Below are positions 22,001-33,975 of a stretch of DNA of 64,000 nt, piece after piece; positions within the stretch are counted from its first letter, which is position 1; each line of letters begins with the position of its first letter. The notes under the pieces were generated by a model, which made no database searches, was not told the DNA's origin, and saw nothing but the letters and a program-made list of their open reading frames with translations. A program made the position numbers and the translations under genes. Origin of the DNA: Quillaja saponaria (lineage: Eukaryota; Streptophyta; Magnoliopsida; Fabales; Quillajaceae); assembly GCA_029379385.1 (NCBI GenBank), contig CM055610.1, positions 21,353,422-21,417,421 on the forward strand, given 5' to 3'.

Positions 22001-25000
22001 AATCCTCCTTTATGCCTAACTTCTCACCAAATTTGCATTAGATTTTTTTTTTAATTCCAATTCTCAATGTTACCAAAGTTATTGCAAACTCTTTGTTTGT
22101 TTTTTTTATGAAATTAGTTACTGTAAATTCTTGTAGTCACTTAAGAAGAAAACTGGAAAAGAGAAAGGAAAATGATACATACCTCAGTGCCTTTAGCTAT
22201 ATGTTGCACAGCACGCACTACAGCTGACCTTCCCTCGAATACCAATACAGAATTGGGCAAACAGCTACATTTCCAGACTGAATTATCAGACTAATAGTAA
22301 GAGGGTTATATTCATTAATGCCTATTCACTAAAGTGGTTACCTGTGGTTGATAATGGAAATGACAGGATACAATCCTGTTCCCAGGGGTCTCAGTTCACC
22401 ATCACAAATGGTATGAGCATTGCAAGCAAACTGAAATCAATTAGAAGGAATTGAATTTAGAAGGGCCTCACGAGTAAAGCCATATTCCACATAAAGAAAA
22501 TCTAAATCAGACATCTATTCCCAGTGTAAAACATGGAAATGAGGTCAGAAAACAAGAAATTTTGAAAACCATACATCAAACTAGATCTGGTTTGACTAAG
22601 CTTTAATTTAAAACATAAGTTATGCTTAGTCAAGCCCATAGTGCAAATTACTATTAATCTATGCTTGAAATACCCTAAAATACAATAACCAATGTACTGG
22701 ATACAGGAGAAGGATTTTCTGATTCCTATATTACCAATTTCACAGCACTAAGTTTGGACTTCAGTATTAACAGAAATGAGTATTTCGGAAATAAAACATA
22801 ATGTTTCTGTAAGAAGCTTGGGGTTTATTTTTTGATTTTATGTGAGAATAAATATTGAAAGACATACTATCAATAAAAGAGTTAAAACACAAGACCTTGG
22901 AAAAGTTTTCTGCGAGCTCTTTTATTTTGATTTCAGGCCATTGAAGTATCAGCTTCACAAGATTTGCCATTTGTGCATATAGCACCAATTGCTTCTCATC
23001 AATGTCAGATATGTCTTTGTAAACAAGAATGTTAAGTAGAACAATAATATGTGGAAAGGTCAGAACATGGATAAAGCCCTGCATCGAGTACAATGAACCA
23101 CAACAAAATAGATAAAGCTCTACATTGAGTATACTGAACCTAAAGACTAAAAGGAAAATGGATACGGGCCACTAATGCCTCCACCAAGCTGTAGTTGTCC
23201 GTAGCAGTACTTGGGATGACCTGACAATCATTTTTAAAAAAAAAATTACCTCATCAATATTTACATAGACACATGAAAAAATTTCTCCACATATACAGTA
23301 TATATTTAAAAATAAACAAAGAAGTGAAACACAAGCAGAGCTACAAATTCTGTATGAAGCCAAACACAAGTGTAACAAGCAATTAAATAGATTCAGAAAC
23401 ACTAGTCCAAATCTAGCAAACATCTTCAACAATGAATCACATATCCATCCATACCAAAGGTTTAGGGAGTCCAATAAACGGCATTTCAAGATCAACTATT
23501 TTAACCAATGTTAACCTTCTAACCACAGTGATTTTTATATCAATATAATAAATAATTGGGTCGACCATCTCCAGTAAGATAATTATCATATTAAATGTTC
23601 ATCCACACTATAGCTTATCAACAGGTACAGTCATATCAGGTCCACAACGTACCTACACTTGACATTATCTAAGTTGCAAGGTTCAGAGTTGTACTAGTGT
23701 TTCAAGTAGAAAAGTCAACTCAACTAAATCTTAAATCTCGCACCAAATCACCTCTCCTAACTACAACATCCATTGGCCTACTAGATATGTCCAAACTATC
23801 ATAAACGGTTCTCTCATTTTTTCCTCAATGAGTGCTACCTCAACATTCATTCGTATCTCATCATTGTCGTATTTTATCTTTTCTTGTATATCCCATCATC
23901 CTTCTCAATAATCGCATTTTACCCATCCATCTTATGTGAATATTGTTTCTTAATTGCCCAACATTCGGAATCATACAACATATCCGGTCTCGCGCCCATT
24001 TTATAGAATTTACCTTTGAACATTATTCGAGATTTTAGTATCACATTAAACTCTCAACATTTTGTCACTTCATCCTACGTGCTTAATTTAATTATGTGGC
24101 TTACATCATGCTCAATTGCACCATCTTTTTGAAAGAAGGAATCTAGGTACTTAAACACTTTATTTGTCGGGAGATATTAAGCTTCACAAAATTTGTATAT
24201 GGCAACATCTATTATAGCAGTATCAAGATTATAATTCAACTATATAAACAATCTATTGAAAACTCTTTGAAGACCATAAGATTGTAAAGATTCATTCCTA
24301 CTAATAAATATTAGTGTAGGGATATTGAAAAAATACTCAATGGCAAGATTACATCGAGTTCACTAATTTGCAAATGCTTAACATTATAAAAACAATTGTT
24401 TGCATTACCTCAATAAACAGGTGCACAAATCTAGACTTATGATTAAACAAAGGTACATTAAAGTGTTTATAAATTTTTTTGTTTCTGTACAAAAAGAGTA
24501 CAAAGGCAGAGGACCAGTAGTCCTCCTAAAGAAGAAGAAAATAACAAGAAAAAAGTGCTTGCTAATCACACTGCATATCTGCTAAAGAAACACATTGAAA
24601 AGATCCTGTAGCAGAACACAAAAGAAAAGCTAGAAAAATAATCATAATACAAGACCATCTGGACCAGCATATATACTTCCTGAAAAGTTCTCGCATTAGG
24701 CACAACCAAATAAGAAGGGCTTTGCCCACAAAAGGGTAGCTGTTGATAACCCTAGTTGCATCAGAAATAAAGTTTCTCAAAATCCCACATGGTAAGTGCA
24801 TATAACATCTAAACAGGGGAGAAGTGAACAAGAACCTAGTACTTTCGTGCTAGTAACCAACACATAGAAAAACAAAATCCACATATGGAGGAGGAAAACA
24901 AAATCCACATATAGAGGAGGAAACTGAATACTAAAAATGAAAGTATTAGGGATTATCCTGTACCTTCTCACTTTGCAATTTCCTTCTGAGATAGAGTTTT

Positions 25001-25739
25001 ATCATCAAACGTATAGATGGCGTGACAGATTTTCTCTTGTCCTTGTCGAGCCTTGAGAGGATTTTACATTCAAGACGGTGTAAATTCCAATCTGACTTCT
25101 GAAGATTAACAATAGACAATGTACTCAAAGAGTAAGTATGATAAGCCCAATAGTTATTTTTTAGCTTATTGCTATTTCAACAATTAATTCTGTCGAAGAC
25201 TGAAGTTGTAACTTTGCGAGACCTTCATACAAAATTGCCAAATTTACTATAACCTTCTTCTCCCCTTCCCTTGTCCAATTCCAGTATATCACTTTAAAAG
25301 AGGTAACAATATCCGAAGGGTCAATAAATGTGCAATATATAGTTTGGCATAAAACATCCGAAAGCAATGATTTTTTGAGACAACATCAGAATCAATTTGT
25401 AAACATGCTCATACCTGGCACTCGCTTCCACAATACCACACAACTTGACAACCCGAACACTTTTTAAGGTTACTTGATAAGAAACATCCATCACATCTTG
25501 AATCAAACCCAGAGTTGTTTGGTACACAAACATAAGGCTCTTGGCTTATAATTACTTCTCCTGCAATACCACAGCCGCATTCAATATCGAAACTTACAAT
25601 CTTACTGAAATATAACAAACAAAAATATAAGAACGAGACCTGGATAGAAATCCCCGGTGGCAAAGAGACAACGACCTTTCTCTGCGATAGTGGAAATAGT
25701 TAAATTACGCTCTTTTAGTGCACTCTGCAAATCCTCCAT
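16098..25739 (-). CDS. ASHR1: ASHR1-type SET/MYND histone-lysine methyltransferase
   Basis: Fourteen exons: 25739-25640, 25560-25415, 25098-24964, 23220-23166, 23014-22896, 22430-22342, 22264-22183, 20699-20595, 20468-20378, 20230-20111, 19994-19888, 19294-19225, 17173-17110 and 16260-16098. All join in phase to give 481 aa, close to the roughly 480 aa of Arabidopsis ASHR1 (SDG37). The split-SET layout of SMYD-type enzymes is clear. It has an N-terminal SET start (GRCLFATGDFYPGEVIIS) and a MYND zinc finger (CDGC...CSGCQVVWYCGSECQ...HRLEC, about residues 52-92). The SET core carries NHSCLPN (about 212-218) and SYIETAGSTMTRQ. A post-SET CTCPRC and a helical TPR-like C-terminus follow. Such enzymes methylate lysines on histones or other proteins. 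The exon 8 donor could be AAA|GTG or, as chosen by resemblance to homologs, GTG|GTGC. Introns carry a hAT element (12th) and a LINE relic (3rd). Confidence 0.93.
17419..18421. mobile_element. hAT-type non-autonomous DNA transposon in ASHR1 intron 12
   Basis: The 8-bp target duplication CCTTAGAT sits at 17419-17426 and 18414-18421. The element (17427-18413, 987 bp) starts CAATGTTGTCAAGG and ends with the complement of CAGTGATGTCAAAGG, so the imperfect inverted ends follow CARTGWTGTCAARGG. Subterminal regions are full of GGCG/CGCC words (AAGGCGAAAGGCGCC; GGCGGCCGCCTAGGCG), the rest is AT-rich. This composition and the 8-bp duplication fit plant hAT elements. No transposase is encoded. A short TGAAGCAC triplet repeat (18063-18087) and poly-T tracts lie inside. 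Confidence 0.85.
18063..18087. repeat. Three tandem copies of TGAAGCAC
   Basis: An 8-bp unit is repeated three times in a row inside the hAT-type element of ASHR1 intron 12. Confidence 0.8.
23700..24190 (-). mobile_element. Degenerate LINE reverse-transcriptase fragment in ASHR1 intron 3
   Basis: Translated on the minus strand this region gives RPDMLYDSECWAIKKQ, then RLLRRMGYTRKDKIR, then ALIEEKMRE, interrupted by stops and frameshifts. These match the C-terminal end of plant L1-type (LINE) reverse transcriptases (RPAMLYGSECW-IKK ... MLRWM-G-TRKDKIR ... IEEKMRE-RLRWFGHV). Beyond the coding end, near 23711-23735, is a TCAACTAAATCTTAAATC phrase resembling the 3' tail of the SINE at 169-223. 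The element is 5'-truncated and inactive. It lies in the same orientation as the host gene. Confidence 0.75.
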
Positions 25740-26091
25740 GACTGTCACACCAGCAAAGCTCTGGAATGTACTTTTGCAAACACTGCGCTACCAACGACTT
25801 TAGTAGTAGGTTTTATATTTTTTTCAATTTTTATTTAATTTTACATGTTTCACTAAAGAGCTGTTGTCACAGAGTTACATGAAACTCAACTTTACAATAC
25901 AAAAGCCTTCACACAGCTCATCAAAATAAGTGGGTCCCACGAAATATGTTTCTATGGAGATAAGCACGTCTGTGACGAGAAAATATGGAGCCCCAGTGTG
26001 ATAGTAAAACATATCGATTTCTCCGTCCTGAACAAAAACGTTTCACGTCGCTGGGGATTTCCAGTGCTTGGAACACAAACGACGGTGTTTC
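25740..26091. promoter_or_regulatory. Shared divergent promoter of ASHR1 and biotin ligase
   Basis: Only 352 bp separate the start codons of the two divergent genes, so both 5' leaders and promoters must lie here. It contains a perfect TCP-type palindrome (25930-25940) and a GTCTGTGACGAG motif with a TGACG core near 25969-25980. Co-regulation is an inference from spacing. Confidence 0.7.
25930..25940. promoter_or_regulatory. TCP transcription-factor site GTGGGTCCCAC
   Basis: The 11-bp sequence is a perfect palindrome apart from its central base and matches the class I/II TCP consensus GTGGGNCCCAC exactly. TCP factors link growth and cell proliferation to housekeeping promoters. It lies roughly midway in the divergent promoter. 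Match is read directly; occupancy is inferred. Confidence 0.6.
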
Positions 26092-29000
26092 ATGCTCTTC
26101 ACGAGGTCGCTGTTTTCCTACTCTCTACTGAACTCTTCGTCACTTTTTATACAGAAAGTAATAGTACTTGCTCGCAGAAGGGTATCCAGCTTATCTATGG
26201 CTGCTTCAGGTGGGTCTTAATTCTCAACCCGTTTTATATGTAAGCAAATGAAATTAAGTGAAAGTAAGGGCTTAGTTGTTATAGTTTAAAGCTTTTATTT
26301 TTGGAATTCAAACCAAACAAAAAGGTTGAATTTTTTTTCCACTTGTTCAGGTATGGACTTCCGATTCACATTGTAAGCTGGTTTTCTGTGGGAAGTCACA
26401 TGCAGAGAGTGAAATTGCTAAGTGTATCAAGAGCAGTAACAGCTTGAAGCTTCCTGACAATGGGGAATTTTCTATTCTTTTAGAATCAGACTTGGAAAAT
26501 CTTATTAAAGAGAACTCCTTTAGAATTGATTTGTTCATGAATTTTCTTTCCACTGATAAGTTTGGCAGGTTTCTAATTTGGTCTCCACGGTTGTCTTCAA
26601 CTCATGATGTGGTTTCCCCGTAGGTGTCGCTGAACTTAGCTTAGCTTTATGTTATTTTTTTCTCATCTGTTTTGTCCTCTGTAATTTGATATCCTTAACT
26701 TTCTGGATAACAAATCTGTATTAGTGTGCTGCAGCAATTTTGACGAGCTTCCAATTGGTGCAGTTTGTGTTGCTGATGTTCAGACCAAAGGAAGAGGTTT
26801 GGGATGCCATTTAATATGGTTGTGATGGTAATACTTTTTCAACTTTAATTTGATTATATAAGATGTTAAGTAAGAGTAAATATATCTTAATCAGGGCGGT
26901 CGAAAAATGTGTGGGAATCTCCATTGGGTTGCCTTCTATTTTCTTTTACTCTTCAAATAGAGGATGGACGAAGAGTTCCTTTAATACAGTATGTGGTTTC
27001 ATTGGCTATCACAGAGGCAATAAAGGATATTTGTGACAAGAATGTAAGTTCTTCCTTCTGTAGTATTGCTTTGATATTTAGTCCGACAAAAAAGCTTATT
27101 TAATTTTGTAAGCTGATCTTTTGGTCCCTTTTTGTTTTTTACCATAAGGGCTTCTGCTATATAAATTGCCTTGGAGATGTTTCCTCAGTAGCAATTCTTT
27201 CAGGATGAAATAACGAGTGGATTTAAGGATTGAATAATGAATACTTTTGAGAAAAACTAACCGTGCCTTATGCAGTAGCTGCACTGTTTGGAAAATAAAG
27301 CAAGTTATATATAGTGGTCAGACTGCCATTAGTATAAAAGGACTACAACATTATTATCATAAAGCTTGCTTCAGTGGATAAATGAGTGACTTTTGGGCTT
27401 CTCATATTCATATGCAAAAGAGTGAACTCTCTTTATTATGTTTTGTCTGTTACTTGGATCAAGCCTGCATGACAAATATGCTTGTTACTCAAGGTGGAGG
27501 TTAGACAATTCTCTTTTCAACATTTTACTTTTCAGGGTTTACCATGCGTTGATGTTAAAATCAAGTGGCCAAATGATCTTTACTTAAATGGCCTTAAAGT
27601 TGGAGGCGTTCTATGCACCTCAACATATAGATCAAAGAAGTTCAATGTCAGTGCTGGTAATATGACTCATTCTTTGTTTATTGAATAAAAATCTATGTTG
27701 GCTACCCATGCATCCACTTCCTTAATTGACTTGACTTATCTTCTAAACCCTTTCCTATGCATAGAGTTCTAGTTGTCTTATGGTGTTTTAGTTTTATTAG
27801 TATGGTTTCCAGGTTTTTTCCCACAATAGACGTAATTATTAATTACTGATTTCATGCTTTTTCAGGCGTAGGCTTGAATGTCAACAATGAGAAGCCAACA
27901 ACATGCTTGAATGCAGTTCTAAGACAATTTTCTATCGAGGCTTTTCAATTTACAAGAGAAGATGTTCTAGCAGCCTTCTTTAACAAATTTGAGAAATTCT
28001 ATGATCTTTTTGTAAATCAAGGTGTGCCAGTCCTTCACTGATTCTATGATCTGTCTAGTTACAGTATAATGCATAAGTAAGGTTCTGAGCTTATGATTTA
28101 TTAACTGGAAAACTTGCATATTTGGTATTGCACTTTTTTCAATGGAGTCTCAACTCTCAAGGTGTGTCTAAATGTCATTTTCACACTTACAAGTTACAAC
28201 TGCTCCATAAACATCACCTTTGTGACGGTATTCTCTATTGATCAATAAACAATGAATGTGACAATGTTTTTCATAATTGTGTATGGAAAATAGAGTAATG
28301 CCAAGTTATTTTGCTCCAAATGGTGCAGGATTTCAAACTCTGGAGGAGCTATATTACAGCACATGGTTGCACAGGTAACATGGATCTTTATTACTCTCTA
28401 CTATGGTTGACAGTCACCTTTTTTGTATTCATGTTAAGAGAATTGATTTATGGCTCCTGGAAGCATGCCTATAATGGCTTGTTGAACTGGGAAAGTGTGA
28501 AGGAAATTAGAGGTTTTAGGTACTTGTAAAATTTTAATTAGACTTTGATGGAAGTTTGTCATGGAGTCTTTACGATCTGCCTACCTGAAATCAGAGATTT
28601 ATTTATTTGGGAGAACAACCAGAATGCTTCCACTGACTGAACCATTCTGCACTTATGTTCTGGAACGTCAATTTGTGCCACCTCCAGCTTGACATTCTTT
28701 TCTGATATATTCATTTTTCCACTGTTCATTATCTAAGATCCAGGGCCCACGGAAGGCAGTCAATGCTTGCAATCTTGAAGCACTAACTATTATTTCATTT
28801 TACTCTTAACAGATGATAAATTCATCACAAGGAAATTGACTGCACATCCTTTAACATGTTTTCATTTTTACTAGAACCAGCTGAACTCTATCTCATTGTT
28901 TTATTTAGCAGTGACAGTGAAGTTTTAATTCTATATAATTATTATCCCATGTACAAATGTTCATAGATTCTTTTATTTTTCAATATGTCATACAGTGGCC

Positions 29001-30567
29001 AGAGAGTTATCGTACATGAAAAAGATGAGGACAAAGTGGTCGAACATGTGGCCACTATTCAGGTAATGTAAAACCCTTGTTATTTGCAAGATGAGTCACT
29101 GACTAATGTATATAAACATTCATGCACACATCAAGTATAAATAATATGTTTTCTTTCTTGTTGTGCAGACTTGGGTTAACCTTCAACATTGATTTAAAAC
29201 TTCATTTTTTTTGTTTTTATTCTTTTATTATAAAAAAAGGTGGAAATAATGTCCATTATGTAAGAGGATTTTTCATATCTGATAAGGCATGTGGAAAAAT
29301 TTATTAGTTAAGTTGATATGATCAAGAATCAAGATAGAGATTAATTTTATCTCGTGAATTTTAAGTAGATCTGATACCAACTAGATGCCAACGGCTTCTA
29401 GTAATTGCTAGATAGTTTAAACTATGAGTTGTCATGTTTGAAGCTGATAGTGTCGGCATCATTTAGTTATTTTTATGTGTAGGGTCTGACATCCTCAGGT
29501 TATTTGTTGGCTGTTGGTGATGACAATCAAATGTGTGAGCTCCATCCAGATGGCAATAGGTAACATTTAAGAGTTTTCTTCTTTATACTTATGAATCAGG
29601 AGAACTAAATGCTGTTGTTTTAATAAGACTAGATACATATTAGTTTTTTGTGTTCATCTATTTAGTTTCACCAAAAAACCACAAAGGACACTTACATAAT
29701 GTGAGAACTGATATTTGAATAGCCCGATGTTCATGAAATTTGACAAAGTGAACTCTGTGTATGCAAGGATACCATGAATGCACCAAGCTTGTAGTAAGAA
29801 TAGTTATCTGTCATTACTATCCATGCTTACTCTTCAAAATGAGCCTAAAAGGGTTTGTACAGTAAATTCACAAAATTATTGCATCAGTTAGTTATTCCTC
29901 AGCCTTGTAGAATCCACAAATTCCTTTTGAATTTTTTGACCACCAAAAGATTCGATCTCTTCTATTGCTTCATTAACAGTCCCCTTGTCTGAGGTGCATA
30001 ATATTAGGTCATGTTGTTATTAGTTTGGAACCCCTTATCTTAGCCAAAAAATTAAAGAAACAAACAAAGGACATTAAAACCTTTTATGCTTCTGTTTATA
30101 CAGTGTTAACTTCGCTCCACCTACTTCACTGGCAGAAACAGATAAAATTCACTATAGATTATAAAATGGGATGGTGCAGAGTCTGGCTTCCTCACTCAAA
30201 ACCTAGTTCCGTATACACCCAATACTTACAGACCACTCTTAACCTCTTCAAACAGGCCAGATATGACATTATAATAGAACATGAGATGTCCAACCTGACT
30301 CATTTAGTCACAGATTAAACACATAATATTTTACAGTCTTGTGCAACAGGAAAAGGCCCCCTAAACAAATTCAAGGCATAACCAACTGGCACGCTTACGA
30401 GTGAAACCACCCTAAAACAGTTGTCAGTCTTTGCGATTTTAGGATTAAATATAACAACTCTACCAGTGGCTGTGGCATAGACCTGATTATTACTTTCCAC
30501 TGATTACATATTAATGCTCTACAGCTTTGACTTCTTCAAAGGACTTGTCAAAAGGAAACTTGAATGA
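26092..30567 (+). CDS. HCS1: Biotin--protein ligase (holocarboxylase synthetase)
   Basis: Exons: 26092-26209 (probable), 26351-26619, 26735-26796, 26895-27043, 27536-27656, 27866-28021, 28329-28374, 28996-29062, 29483-29559 and 30525-30567. Exons 2-10 keep phase and encode 329 aa ending FKGLVKRKLE. The enzyme joins biotin to carboxylases such as acetyl-CoA carboxylase and methylcrotonyl-CoA carboxylase. Diagnostic motifs are GRGRSKNVWESP (biotinyl-AMP site), KIKWPNDLYLNGLKVGG (catalytic Lys region) and the C-terminal GLTSSGYLLAVGDDNQM. Exon 1 encodes a Ser/Arg-rich organelle-transit-like leader with two Mets (MLFTRSLF... and an internal MAAS), as expected for dual organelle/cytosol targeting. 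Oddly, exon 1 (118 nt) ends in phase 1 while exon 2 is open only in phase 0, so the N-terminus needs revision. The catalytic assignment is secure. Confidence 0.9.
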
Positions 30568-33500
30568 AGAAAGATTCATAAGGGCACCTTCCACCAGAAC
30601 CAACAACCTTTCTACATCATGTGCATTACTGAGGAATTTCTTGTACAGCTCAATTTGTTTTACTGATAACCTTGTTGAATGTACTCAAGTGCCTTAGATA
30701 TTTGGATTCTTTATTTGATTTCTTTTGGAATGAGATCTTGGTCAAACTTACAGTGGCTCTTTGTTTAATCACGTCAAATCTCCTGTGTTATTACCCGTGT
30801 ACAGTGGTTCTTTGTTTAATCATAGACCAGCTTAAAACAGGTCAAATCTCCTAGAAACAAAATGCATACATAAAGAAATATTTAATAGTTTGATTTTATA
30901 GTTGGTACAAATACTTGTTATAAGCTGGTCTATGATTGTTTAAAATTGCTAATCATTATAAGGAATATGGTCGTCCTTGACAGCTATATATGAAATGAGT
31001 TTAAATTATAGTTGCCTGATTCATTTGGTTACATAACTAATAGCTTTGTTTGTTGCTTAAGCTTTAAAAAAATAGATAGATGCTTAGTCTGATTGTTTTC
31101 TGACTGTGATCCATAATGGCCCAGTTGTCATACTTACATATTCCGAATCTCTGATAGGCTGTTGCTGTAAGCAAATAGTTGTTTTCTCATTATATCTCTT
31201 GACTGCTAGAAACAACAGAACCTTTTTTCTCAGAAAAGAAAAGAAAATTAAGAAGCCATCAATCATTGTGGGGTATCTTGACCCTTGTTTAGTACCAAAC
31301 TCAGAAAAAAGCCTGTGAGATATGATTGTGGGGTACTTGGCAATATTTAGATAAGGCCATAAACTATGTTATATGCGTATTTAGCACACACTGTCTGCAA
31401 TGCAATGTGTATACAGGGTAAGACAGCTTCAAAAGGCAATGAAAGGCCAATTGAACCTGGCAGATTCTGTTTTTGTTTTGTCATGAAAAGGCTGACAGCT
31501 AATAGTAGGGTCCCCCCAAAAACACATCAAGTTGCATCCTTGCTTTGTCTTTCAGCTTGTTTAGCTTAGCATCATTGAGATGAACATGCCCTTGTGATAG
31601 AAGAACATTTCACTTGTGGTTGTTTGTTGTTATCGGCCTGTCTCGAGCTCTATGGAGCTTGATGGCACGTTATGAAAATGTTTGGTAGGTGTCGCAGTCA
31701 GCTACAGTTCTAAGCATCTTAGTATTAAGGTACTAGGTATCGAGAGCGTGTAGCCGTGTATGATGATTGATGGACCAGGTTGCTATTATATTGCCCAAAT
31801 GATGAGTTGGTGACATTTTTGGTAACAACAATCCAAAGAAAGAAACATTAATAAGAGTATATAAAGAGGTTGGTGTTAATAATCAATTTTCTGTTCAAAA
31901 TAAGAGGAAGAATGAAGAATTATGGAGTTTTTTTATGCTTTTGTTTGAAGTTAAATGTAGAAGGAGAGAGGAATTAGGATAATAGCTTACAAGTATTTCA
32001 CATTCAGAGTCTTGATAAACAGTAAATTGACTAGTTATTTCTTCAGTTGAATAGCTAACAAGCCATCTATCTTAATAAAAATTTGTGCAAATAAATAAAG
32101 ATAGATGGGTGGGAAGCTGTTTAAACTTTAAACTCGTGGATCATTATCTTATATGATTAATGGTAAACAACCGAAGAAGATTAGTCAAAGATCCTTGGTA
32201 GAATCACATGGCGTGCAGGGATGGTGGACCAGAGGTGGGTGTGACAGAAAGAAAGAAAGATTGGCTTGTTGGAGACCGAATGTGATACTATCAAGTTGAG
32301 TGGCGATGAATATAACTATCCCATTTCAATCTAATCAACCTTTTATGCTCACAACAAAACTTCTTTATTTACGGTGCCTTTGAAACATTAAAAAGACTGT
32401 AGAATTTATTTTATTCGGAATTAACTCTACGTAAATAGTATGAAATTTAAATAAAATTTATTTAAAATTTATATTTTATTTTATTTTGAATTGTACTCAA
32501 ATAGTCAAATAGATTAGATTTTATTTTGTATAATTTATTTAAGATAATTACTATTCCATCTTATCTCCAAAAAATTTAACTTTAATATGTTACATTATTT
32601 TTAATTTAGATTTTTAATGGAAAGTCACTAACCTTCCATTTCACATGCTTACTTAACAATCTTCAGATTATGCTTACTAAACCATCTTCATTTCTTCTAG
32701 TTCCATTATTTTGAAACCAATCAGTTCGGTTGTGATTTTGATTGAGTTTCAAATACGAACACTGTGGGTTCAGTTTAATTAAAAGTCTAAAATTTATCAA
32801 ACCGATCCAATATTTCCCTATAAAGATATTTCATCCACACGTGTCTTGTTAAATTAAAATCCCAATTTTAGAACAAGTAGAAAATAATTCACCTAAATAG
32901 TTTGTTCATTCTATTGTTTTATACCATATTACACAATCACTTGTTAGATACATAACAAAAACAGAAAGAAGGAAGGGAGAAATGAGGAGAGATGCATCTT
33001 TAATTTTGTTAGTTAAATTAATAATAAATGATTTTCATATATTTAATCTAACTTATATTAAGGATATTGTGCTCACATTATTATTTTTTTAATCTGCAAT
33101 AACCACATCGTATTTATGTCGTGGGTTAATTTTAGGATTATTCTGAGAGTAGTTACAATTATTCATATAAATGTAGATTTACTATAAACTACAGTTGCGG
33201 CAAAATAAACTCAAACTCTAATTCTCTTGGGAATGTTTAGTCTGTGTTTTGGATCTATTGAAAAATTTGTTACAATTATAATATACGAGTTTGGATCACA
33301 TAATTCAACGACTTGTAACATTGGTTATCTTAGTTTCAAGTAGCTTTCAACAGTAGTTGTGTGCCAAACAAATTTTTTTTAATTAAACAGTGTAATTTTT
33401 ATTTTTAATTCTAATTTATTGTAATTAAATAGATCCTTATTGAATTTCTATAATTTCATAATTTAAATTTAAGAAAATAAGTTATTCAAACTTTATTGGA

Positions 33501-33747
33501 GAAGAATAATTACTCATTGTCAATATGGTGCTTGGCTCAATGATAAATGACTTATTTAGTCTTCCCTCACGGTTTAGGTTTGAGTCACTCATGGGCTCTT
33601 TTTGGTGACCATCTTCAATTTTGTTGCCCTGATTTAGAAATTTGAAAGAGTAATTTATCCCTTTTTATTTTTTTAGTGTAAAAAAAAAAAAAAAAAAAAG
33701 AAGAAAAGAAAAGAGGAAATTACTCATTGTTCCACCTGTATGTTCCG
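30568..33747. other. Intergenic spacer, no gene seen
   Basis: AT-rich sequence follows the biotin ligase. Small frames such as 31366-31569 do not resemble known proteins. A repeated phrase and a short inverted repeat occur at 30750-30942 and a poly-A run at about 33679-33700. Nothing else stands out. Confidence 0.6.
30750..30942. repeat. Local duplication with inverted repeat
   Basis: CAGTGG(C/T)TCTTTGTTTAATCA occurs twice about 52 bp apart, each followed by GTCAAATCTCCT. About 100 bp further on, TAAGCTGGTCTATGATT is the reverse complement of the AATCATAGACCAGCTTA in the second copy. This suggests a rearranged insertion or small foldback element. Confidence 0.6.
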
Positions 33748-33970
33748 TATATAAGTACACAACTACATCTGCAGTTGAAGAATCAAGATGTCCTTCCTTT
33801 CACTCCAGCTCCACTGTTCCACAGTCTCGAGGACGGTGCCAAATAAGATGACGAAGTACGACACCGATTATTCCACGTCATCTCTGTTCAGTCTGACTGA
33901 ACTTTTTGGTCAAACTATTTCAGAAAGAAAACGGTTTGTCCTTGTTCCTCTGTGTTTTAGTACATGTTAA
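33748..33970 (+). CDS. Candidate small gene or orphan first exon behind a TATA box
   Basis: A TATATAA sequence (33748-33754) lies 34 nt before an ATG at 33788 that opens a 60-residue frame to 33970 (start MSFLSLQLHCST, middle KYDTDYSTSSLFSLTELFG). Base composition is clearly richer in GC than the flanking kilobases, and a GGGGCCCAC motif lies just beyond at about 34009. I recognise no family. A possible donor (AACG|GTTTGT) near 33931 would make it a first exon, but I see no partner exon downstream. It may also be a relic of a lost gene. Confidence 0.25.
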
Positions 33971-33975
33971 ACACG

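Noticed and set aside
31366..31569. 67-codon frame after the biotin ligase
   Set aside because: No family resemblance or promoter context.
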